Positions 5,362 to 11,134 of a stretch of 13,517 nucleotides of DNA are shown piece by piece. Location of the stretch: contig NZ_LGED01000023.1 of the NCBI RefSeq assembly GCF_001280085.1, positions 1 through 13,517 of the forward strand, read 5' to 3'. The first letter of the stretch is position 1; every line of letters begins with the position of its first letter. This stretch comes from Saccharothrix sp. NRRL B-16348. Lineage in GTDB: Bacteria; Actinomycetota; Actinomycetes; Mycobacteriales; Pseudonocardiaceae. Position numbers and translations under genes: made by a program. Under the pieces are notes generated by a model. It saw only the letters and a program-made list of their open reading frames with translations, was not told the origin of the DNA and did not search any database.

Positions 5362-7211
5362 CCGCGGCCACCACCACCGGGCTCACCACCGTCGCGACCC
5401 GCGTCCGCGACCGGGCCGCCAAGACGCCGGACGCGGTGGCGTTGCGGGCCAAGGACTTCGGCATCTGGCGCGAGGTCACCTGGTCCCGGTACTGGGCGCA
5501 GGCCGAGCTGGTCGGGCACGCCCTGCTGGCGCTCGGCGTCGACGCGGGCGACCGGGTCGCGATCCACTCGGAGAACCGCCGCGAGTGGCTCTACGCCGAC
5601 ATCGGCGCGGTGGCCGTGCGCGCGATCACCGTCGGCCTCTACCCGACGAACCCGGCCAGCGAGGTCGCGTACCTGTTGTCGCACTCCGCGGCACGCGTGC
5701 TCATCGCCGAGGACCAGGAGCAGGTGGACAAGGCGCTGGCCGTGCTGGACGCCCTGCCCGACCTGGAACGCATCGTCTACCTCGAGCCGCGCGGCATCCG
5801 GCACCGCTACGACAACCCGAAGCTGCTGTCGTGGGACGACTTCCTGGCGATGGGCGCGGCACACCGGGCGGACCACCCGGACGCCGTGGCCCGCCGGATG
5901 CGGGAGGTCGAGCCGGACGACGTGATGACGTTGATCTACACCTCGGGCACGACCGGGCCGCCCAAGGGCGCGATGCTCACCGTGGCCAACGTCGAGTTCG
6001 CCGTCGAGTCGCTGGTCGAGGGCGGCGGGTTCACCGACCCGCCGCCGTCGCCCAAGGACATCACCCTGTCGTACCTGCCGCTGTGCCACGTCGCCGAACG
6101 CATCTTCACCACGTGGTTCAGCGCGTCCGCCGGGGTGCAGGTGCACTTCGCCGAGTCGATCGAGACGGTGCAGGCGAACCTGCGCGAGGTGCAGCCCACG
6201 ATCCTGTTCGGGGTGCCGCGCATCTGGGAGAAGGTGTTGGCGTCCATCACGATCAGCGCGTCCAGCGCCACCTGGCTCAAGCGGGCGACCACCCGGTTCT
6301 GGCTGCGCGTGGCCGACGGTCTCGGTGAGCAACTCGTGCGCAACGGCGGCAACCACACGTTCGCCACGCGGCTGAAGTACGGCGTCGGCTGGCTGATGTG
6401 CTTCCGCGCGTTGAAGGCGCGGATCGGCATGCGGCACGTCCGGTACGCGTCGTCGGGCGCCGCGCCCATCTCGCCGCAGGTGCTGCGGTTCTTCATGGGC
6501 ATCGGCGTGCCGATGCACGAGGTGTACGGGATGACCGAGAACAGCGCCGTCGCCACCGGCAACCGGCCCGGCCGGGTGAAGGTCGGCACGGTCGGCGAGC
6601 CGCACCCCGGCGTGGAGCTGCGGATCGCCGACGACGGCGAGATCCAGACCAGGCACGCGGGCGTGTTCGCGGGCTACTGGCGCGACGAGGACGCGACCCG
6701 GCGGGCGATGACCCCGGACGGCTGGCTGCGCACCGGCGACGTCGGCGAGTGGGTCGACGGCACGCACGTGCGGATCACCGACCGGATGAAGGACATCATC
6801 ATCACCGCGGGCGGCAAGAACGTGGCGCCGTCCGAGGTCGAGAACGCGTTGAAGACCTCGCCGTACATCAAGGAAGCGATCGTGCTCGGCGACCAGCGCC
6901 CGTACCTGGTGGCGTTGATCGGCATCGAGTACGACACCGTCGGCCACTGGGCCAGGCAGCGCCGGATCACCTACACCACCTACCGCGACCTCGCGGAGAA
7001 GGACGAGGTGCGCGAGTTGGTGCAGGGCATCGTGACGAAGGTCAACGAGCGGTTCGCCACCGTCGAGCAGGTCAAGAAGTTCCGGATGCTGCCCAAGGAA
7101 CTGGACCACGAGGACGGCGAGCTGACCGCGACGCAGAAGGTGAAGCGGTCGGCGCTGGCCAAGGTGTTCGGCCCGCTCGTGGACGACATGTACCTCGGGG
7201 GGCGCGGATGA
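5358..7211 (+). CDS. Long-chain acyl-CoA synthetase (AMP-forming), FadD type
   Basis: A 617-residue adenylate-forming enzyme that converts a carboxylic acid, ATP and CoA to acyl-CoA, AMP and PPi. The AMP-binding P-loop is YTSGTTGPPKG (around 194-204). YGMTENS starts at Y390, GWLRTGD ends at D461, DRMKDIIITAGGKN spans 475-488, and the C-terminal catalytic lysine is probably K594 in TATQKVKR. All core motifs are intact and the length fits long-chain/FadD15-like enzymes. ATG at 5358-5360 overlaps the livG TGA and has GGGAGG six bases upstream; the frame is open far upstream, but that part is livG read in another frame. The TGA overlaps the livH ATG. Its place inside the transporter operon suggests it activates the imported acid. 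Chain length or aromatic specificity cannot be read from the sequence. Confidence 0.93.
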   Translation: MTAATTTGLTTVATRVRDRAAKTPDAVALRAKDFGIWREVTWSRYWAQAELVGHALLALGVDAGDRVAIHSENRREWLYADIGAVAVRAITVGLYPTNPASEVAYLLSHSAARVLIAEDQEQVDKALAVLDALPDLERIVYLEPRGIRHRYDNPKLLSWDDFLAMGAAHRADHPDAVARRMREVEPDDVMTLIYTSGTTGPPKGAMLTVANVEFAVESLVEGGGFTDPPPSPKDITLSYLPLCHVAERIFTTWFSASAGVQVHFAESIETVQANLREVQPTILFGVPRIWEKVLASITISASSATWLKRATTRFWLRVADGLGEQLVRNGGNHTFATRLKYGVGWLMCFRALKARIGMRHVRYASSGAAPISPQVLRFFMGIGVPMHEVYGMTENSAVATGNRPGRVKVGTVGEPHPGVELRIADDGEIQTRHAGVFAGYWRDEDATRRAMTPDGWLRTGDVGEWVDGTHVRITDRMKDIIITAGGKNVAPSEVENALKTSPYIKEAIVLGDQRPYLVALIGIEYDTVGHWARQRRITYTTYRDLAEKDEVRELVQGIVTKVNERFATVEQVKKFRMLPKELDHEDGELTATQKVKRSALAKVFGPLVDDMYLGGRG

Positions 7212-8095
7212 CCGAGTTCCTGCAATCGCTGATCCGGGGCCTGGGCTCCGGGTCGATCTACGCGCTGCTGGCGCTGGGCTTCGTCATCATCTACAAGTCC
7301 ACCAGGGTGATCAGCTTCGCGCAGCCGGCGTTCATGCTGGCGGGCGCGGTGCTGGTCAGCTACCTGGCCGCGGAGGTCGGGTTCTTCGCGGCCGTGCCGA
7401 TCGCGGCGGTGCTGATCGCGGTGCTCGCGCTGGGCGTGGAGCGGACCGTGCTGCGGCCGATGATCGGCAAGCCCGTGTTCGTGGTCGCGATCATCACCAT
7501 CGGCGTGGACGTGGTGGTGCGCGTGGTGACCAACGCGTTCATCGGGCTGGACGTGCGGCAGGTCGGCGACCCGTGGGGCTTGAACACGGTGACGCTGCTC
7601 GGCGTCGAGGTGCAGCAGCGGTACCTGGTCATGTTCGGCACGACGGTGGCCGTGGTGGCGGTGCTGTTCGCGTTCTTCCGGTTCTCCCGGGTCGGGCTCG
7701 CGATGCGCGCGGTGGCCTACGACCAGGAGGTCGCGCTGGCGCAGGGCATCTCGGTCGGCTCGGTGTTCGCGCTGTCGTGGGCGATCGCGGGCGGTCTGGC
7801 GGCGTTGGCCGGGGTGTTCGTGGCCACCGGCGCGGGCGTGGACCAGCAGCTGTGGGTGATCGCGCTGAAGGCGTTGCCGGCGATCATCCTCGGCGGGCTG
7901 GACTCGTTGGGCGGCGCGGTCGTCGGCGGGCTGGCGGTCGGGGTCGTGGAGTCGCTGGTCGGCACCTACCAGGGCGACGTGGCGCCGTGGCTCGGGCCGA
8001 ACTTCGCGCTGGTCGCGCCGTACGTGCTGATGCTGGTCGTGCTCCTCGTGCGGCCTTACGGGTTGTTCGGCAGCAAGGAGGTTGAACGCCTGTGA
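7208..8095 (+). CDS. livH: ABC transporter permease, LivH type
   Basis: A 295-residue integral membrane permease with about eight hydrophobic helices. The N-terminal segment GLGSGSIYALLALGFVIIYK followed by ISFAQPAFMLAG is the typical LivH opening. RVGLAMRAVAYDQEVALAQGI is the cytoplasmic loop that contacts the ATPases, and LGGLDSLGGAVVGG is the conserved late motif. ATG at 7208-7210 forms an ATGA overlap with the acyl-CoA synthetase stop; the ribosome-binding site is only a G-rich run, so coupling probably matters. Its own TGA overlaps the livM GTG. It should form a heterodimer with LivM. Confidence 0.93.
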   Translation: MTEFLQSLIRGLGSGSIYALLALGFVIIYKSTRVISFAQPAFMLAGAVLVSYLAAEVGFFAAVPIAAVLIAVLALGVERTVLRPMIGKPVFVVAIITIGVDVVVRVVTNAFIGLDVRQVGDPWGLNTVTLLGVEVQQRYLVMFGTTVAVVAVLFAFFRFSRVGLAMRAVAYDQEVALAQGISVGSVFALSWAIAGGLAALAGVFVATGAGVDQQLWVIALKALPAIILGGLDSLGGAVVGGLAVGVVESLVGTYQGDVAPWLGPNFALVAPYVLMLVVLLVRPYGLFGSKEVERL

Positions 8096-9192
8096 AGGGT
8101 CGTCCGGAGCTTTACACCTCTTATGCGCAGGACATGGCGTTCCTCAACACGCGCCCCAAGCGGACGTGGACGGGGGCGTTGGTGGTGGTGGCGCTGCTGG
8201 TGCCGTTCGCCATCACCGACGACCTCCTCATGCTGCTGGCCACGGGGTTCGTGGCGGCCATCGGCGCGATCGGGCTGAACATCGTCACCGGGTACGCCGG
8301 GCAGGTGTCGTTGGGGCACGCGTTCTTCCTGGCCATCGGCGCGTACACGGGCGCGGCGCTCTCCGGTGACCCGGACGGGCGGGTGCTCGGGTTCGGCGTG
8401 ACGTCGCTGCCCGTGTGGCTGCTGGCGTCCGGGCTCGTGGCGGGGCTCGCGGGGCTGATCGTGGCGCCGATCGCGGTGCGGCTGCGCGGGCTGTACCTGG
8501 CGATCGTGACGCTCGGGCTGGTGTTCCTCGGCGAGCACGTCTTCCGCGAGTGGACGTCGTTGACCGGCGGTCCGGGCGTGGGGCGGCCGGCGGCGGTGCC
8601 CGAGCTGTTCGGCGTGCGGCTGGACCGGCCGTCGGAGTTCTTCAGCGGGCCGCAGCAGCTGTACCTGCTGATGTTCGTGCTGCTGGTGATCTTCGCCGTG
8701 CTGGCGCGCAACCTGGTGCGGTCGCGGATCGGGCGGGCGTTCGCGGCCGTGCGGGACCGGGACCTGGCGGCGGCGGTGATCGGCGTCGACCTGACCCGGT
8801 ACAAGGCGCTGGCGTTCGCCGTGTCGTCGTTCTACGCGGGTGTGGCGGGCTCGTTGTTGTTCGTGGTCAACGGGTTCTTCGACCCCGGCTCGTTCGGCCT
8901 GCTGCTGTCGGTGCAGTACATCGCCATGGTGCTCATCGGCGGCGCGGGCACCATCTCCGGCGCGATCATGGGCGCGCTGTTCATCACGCTGCTGCCGCGC
9001 ATCACCCGGGAACTCCCGACGGTGCTGCCGTTCATCAGCGCGGACGCGACCGGTTCGGTCACGGTGTTCCAGGTCGAGGCGGTCCTCTACGGGCTGCTGA
9101 TCGTGGTGTTCCTGATCGTGGAGCCACGTGGCCTGTTCGGTATCTGGGTGCGCGTGCGCAACTACTGGCGCACCTGGCCTTTCTCGTACTGA
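8092..9192 (+). CDS. livM: ABC transporter permease, LivM type
   Basis: A 366-residue second permease. After a short hydrophilic N-terminus (about 27 residues), hydrophobic helices start near residue 28. The LivM hallmark GLNIVTGYAGQVSLGHAFF (about 61-79) is followed by a long helical domain. The cytoplasmic loop SRIGRAFAAVRDRDLAAAVIG and the terminal motif GGAGTISGAIMGA are both present. GTG at 8092-8094 overlaps the livH stop as GTGA, and AAGGAGG lies ten bases upstream. The C-terminal extension ending VRNYWRTWPFSY is short and aromatic. It is followed after 13 bases by the binding-protein gene. Confidence 0.93.
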   Translation: MKGRPELYTSYAQDMAFLNTRPKRTWTGALVVVALLVPFAITDDLLMLLATGFVAAIGAIGLNIVTGYAGQVSLGHAFFLAIGAYTGAALSGDPDGRVLGFGVTSLPVWLLASGLVAGLAGLIVAPIAVRLRGLYLAIVTLGLVFLGEHVFREWTSLTGGPGVGRPAAVPELFGVRLDRPSEFFSGPQQLYLLMFVLLVIFAVLARNLVRSRIGRAFAAVRDRDLAAAVIGVDLTRYKALAFAVSSFYAGVAGSLLFVVNGFFDPGSFGLLLSVQYIAMVLIGGAGTISGAIMGALFITLLPRITRELPTVLPFISADATGSVTVFQVEAVLYGLLIVVFLIVEPRGLFGIWVRVRNYWRTWPFSY

Positions 9193-9205
9193 AAGGGTGG
9201 ATGGG

Positions 9206-10498
9206 ATGGCAAGTCACAGAGCGGTGCTCGCGGTGCTCTCCGTGGTGGCGCTGGCCGCCGTCGCGTGTCGCGGTGGCGACGGCGCGGCCCCGCAGGAGGG
9301 CAAGGGCGGTATCAAGGTCGACTTCGGCGTGACCAGCGAGCCGTGCCCGGGCACCGGCCACAGTGACCGGGGCTGCATCTACCTCGGCTCGATCTCGGAC
9401 CTCACCGAAGGGCCGTTCAAGACGCTCGCGGTGCCGATCACGGAGTCGCAGAAGGCGTTCTGGAAGCGCGTCAACGACAAGGGCGGCATCGGCGGCTACG
9501 ACGTCGACGTGACCACGTACGTCAAGGACAACAAGTACAACCCGCAGATCCACAACCAGGTGTACCAGGAGATCAAGGGCAAGGTCCTGGCCCTGGCGCA
9601 GACCCTGGGCTCCCCGACGACCGCGGCGATCCTGCCCGACCTGGAGAGCACGCAGATGGTCAGCGTGCCGGCGTCGTGGACGTCGCTGTGGGGCGTGGAG
9701 GAGGTCGTCCTGGAGTCGGGCGCGAACTACTGCGTCGAGTCGATGAACTCGGTCGACTACGCGGTGGACGAGCTCGGCGCGAAGAGCGTGATGGCCGTGC
9801 ACCTGCCCGGTGACTACGGCGACGACGCGGCGGCGGGCGCGAAGATCGCGGCGGAGAAGCGCGGCGTGACGTTCTCCAACGCGGTCACCCAGACCGGCCA
9901 GGACAACCAGGGCGGCGCGATCGACGCGGTGCTGGCGAACAAGCCGGACGTGGTCGTCCTGACCACCGGGCCGACCGACGCGGCGGTGATCATCGGCCAG
10001 ACGGCGGCGCGCGGGTTCAAGGGCAAGTTCATCGGCACGTCGCCCACGTGGAACCAGGGCCTGATGCAGAGCCCGGCGGCGCCCGCGATCAAGGCCCTGT
10101 ACCTGCAGTCGGCGCCGTGGAAGTCGTGGGCGACCGAGTCGCCGGGGCACAAGGCGATGCGCGAGGCGCTGCCGACCGTGACGCCGAACGACGGCTACAC
10201 GGCCGGGTGGGTGTGGTCGTACCCGTTGAAGTCGGCGCTGGAGAAGGCGGCCTCGAACAAGGACCTGACCAGGGCCGGTGTGCTCGCGGCCGTGCGGCAG
10301 CTGAACTCCGTGGACTACGAGGGCATGCTGCCGCAGGGCGCGGGCAACTTCGCCGGCAACTCGAACGACGCCGCGTTCCGGCAGACGTTGATCTACAAGC
10401 CGGACGAGCAGGCGGCGACCGGGGTCGGGCTGGTGGAGGACTTCTTCACGGGGCCGACGGCGAAGGACTTCAAGTTCGAGAAGCCCTGCTACGCCTGA
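9206..10498 (+). CDS. ABC transporter substrate-binding lipoprotein, LivK/periplasmic-binding type 6 family
   Basis: A 430-residue extracellular binding lipoprotein of the importer. The signal peptide is short: RAVLAVLSVVALAAVAC, with the presumed lipidated cysteine at position 21 (Ala-Val-Ala-Cys, an acceptable but not ideal lipobox). The mature part has the fold I binding-protein pattern: LGSISDLTEGPFKTLAVPI, then FWKRVNDKGGIGGYDVDV, then YGDDAAAGAKIAAEKRGV, and a late GYTAGWVWSYPL. ATG at 9206-9208 has AAAGGG eight bases upstream; an in-frame GTG at 9197 is less likely because it lacks that spacing. The residues that would contact an amino acid's alpha-amino and carboxyl groups cannot be verified by eye, so the ligand is open. 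The operon context favours a carboxylate. It is the last gene before the terminator. Confidence 0.9.
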   Translation: MASHRAVLAVLSVVALAAVACRGGDGAAPQEGKGGIKVDFGVTSEPCPGTGHSDRGCIYLGSISDLTEGPFKTLAVPITESQKAFWKRVNDKGGIGGYDVDVTTYVKDNKYNPQIHNQVYQEIKGKVLALAQTLGSPTTAAILPDLESTQMVSVPASWTSLWGVEEVVLESGANYCVESMNSVDYAVDELGAKSVMAVHLPGDYGDDAAAGAKIAAEKRGVTFSNAVTQTGQDNQGGAIDAVLANKPDVVVLTTGPTDAAVIIGQTAARGFKGKFIGTSPTWNQGLMQSPAAPAIKALYLQSAPWKSWATESPGHKAMREALPTVTPNDGYTAGWVWSYPLKSALEKAASNKDLTRAGVLAAVRQLNSVDYEGMLPQGAGNFAGNSNDAAFRQTLIYKPDEQAATGVGLVEDFFTGPTAKDFKFEKPCYA

Positions 10499-10515
10499 TC
10501 AGCCGGTCGTTGGAC

Positions 10516-10548
10516 GAACCCCGGTCGCGCTCGTCGTGGCCGGGGTTC
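10516..10548 (+). terminator. Strong hairpin ending the transporter operon
   Basis: GAACCCCGG (10516-10524) and CCGGGGTTC (10540-10548) form a perfect 9-bp stem that can be extended inward by several further pairs, starting 18 bases after the operon's last stop codon. There is no U-tract, as is frequent in actinobacteria. The position and stability support a terminator. Confidence 0.72.
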
Positions 10549-10588
10549 CGGCTGTGCAACGGGATTCGCGGACTACTCCAACCGGGTC

Positions 10589-10608
10589 GGAACGCGGTGT
10601 TCCGGAAC
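10589..10608. promoter_or_regulatory. Overlapping GGAAC/GTTCC palindromes upstream of the WXG-type gene
   Basis: GGAAC-GCGGT-GTTCC (10589-10603) overlaps the perfect 10-bp palindrome GTTCCGGAAC (10599-10608). The alternating inverted half-sites sit about 60 bases before the next gene's GTG. This could be an operator or an RNA hairpin; the assignment is speculative. Confidence 0.3.
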
Positions 10609-10614
10609 CAAGGC

Positions 10615-10643
10615 GGCTCCCCGCTGCGTCAAGGTGGGGAGCC
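10615..10643 (+). terminator. Second hairpin, in the leader of the WXG-type gene
   Basis: GGCTCCCC (10615-10622) and GGGGAGCC (10636-10643) form a perfect 8-bp stem with a 13-base loop, ending 26 bases before the GTG start. It may back up the upstream terminator or act as an attenuator in the leader of the next gene. No known riboswitch class is recognised. Confidence 0.4.
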
Positions 10644-10654
10644 AGGTGCCTGAC

Positions 10655-10662
10655 GAGGGAGG
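10655..10662 (+). promoter_or_regulatory. Ribosome-binding site fixing the start at 10670
   Basis: GAGGGAGG lies seven bases before GTG at 10670-10672. In-frame GTG codons further upstream (10634, 10646) lack such a site, which decides the start of the WXG-type gene. Confidence 0.7.
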
Positions 10663-10669
10663 TCGCGCC

Positions 10670-11134
10670 GTGGCCGAGCCGAACGATCTGGTGGTCAAGC
10701 CCGACGCGGAGTCGGGCGGGTTCGTCAACGCCGGCACCGGTGACAACGGGTGGATGACCGGGATCTCCATCGCGGAGTCGGCGATGGACACGTTCAACGG
10801 CATCAAGGACGGCAACTGGGTCCAGGCCGGTCTCGGCATGGTCGGGTTGGCGGCGGACGCGGCGGCGATGGCGATCGACCCGTTCGGGACGTTGATGTCG
10901 TCGGCGGCGTCGTTCCTGATGGAGCACGTGCAGCGTGCAGCCGCTGAAGGACATGCTGGACTGGCTGGCGGGCAACCCGCCGGTGATCGAGTCGTACTCG
11001 GCGACGTGGGGGAAGGTCGCCGAGGAACTGGGGAAGATCGCCGAGGAGTACACGTCCGGGGTGCAGCGGGGCACCGAGGGGTGGACCGGTTCGGCGGCGG
11101 AGACCTACCTCGCCAACTCCAAGGTGCACGGTGA
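10670..11134 (+). CDS. N-terminal part of a WXG-type secreted protein, frame-disrupted after codon 88
   Basis: Translation from GTG at 10670 gives 88 plausible residues: an acidic start, a glycine-rich stretch, then a hydrophobic helical region (GLGMVGLAADAAAMAI, then PFGTLMSSAASFLMEHVQ). After the 7-bp duplication at 10928-10941 the frame changes to arginine/glycine-rich sequence and stops at 11132-11134, so the product as sequenced would be 154 residues. Removing seven bases joins HVQ directly to PLKDMLDWLAG in the frame that stays open to the window end. I therefore read this as the 5' part of one gene rather than a separate gene. I recall similar N-terminal sequences at the front of large actinomycete WXG/proline-rich proteins. 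Function of the truncated form, if made, is unknown. Confidence 0.7.
   Translation: MAEPNDLVVKPDAESGGFVNAGTGDNGWMTGISIAESAMDTFNGIKDGNWVQAGLGMVGLAADAAAMAIDPFGTLMSSAASFLMEHVQRAAAEGHAGLAGGQPAGDRVVLGDVGEGRRGTGEDRRGVHVRGAAGHRGVDRFGGGDLPRQLQGAR
10928..10941 (+). repeat. 7-bp tandem duplication causing a frameshift
   Basis: GTGCAGC occurs twice head to tail (10928-10934 and 10935-10941). It adds seven bases (+1 frame) exactly where coding sense switches frame. Deleting either copy restores a continuous reading frame from the GTG at 10670 to the window end. Confidence 0.85.

Noticed and set aside
5319..7109. 596-codon open frame on the minus strand
   Set aside because: It is antisense to the intact acyl-CoA synthetase gene and rich in Arg/His/Val/Gly, typical of mirrored codon bias in GC-rich DNA.
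6398..7207. Upstream extension of the livH frame
   Set aside because: It lies inside the acyl-CoA synthetase gene. LivH homology begins at the ATG at 7208.
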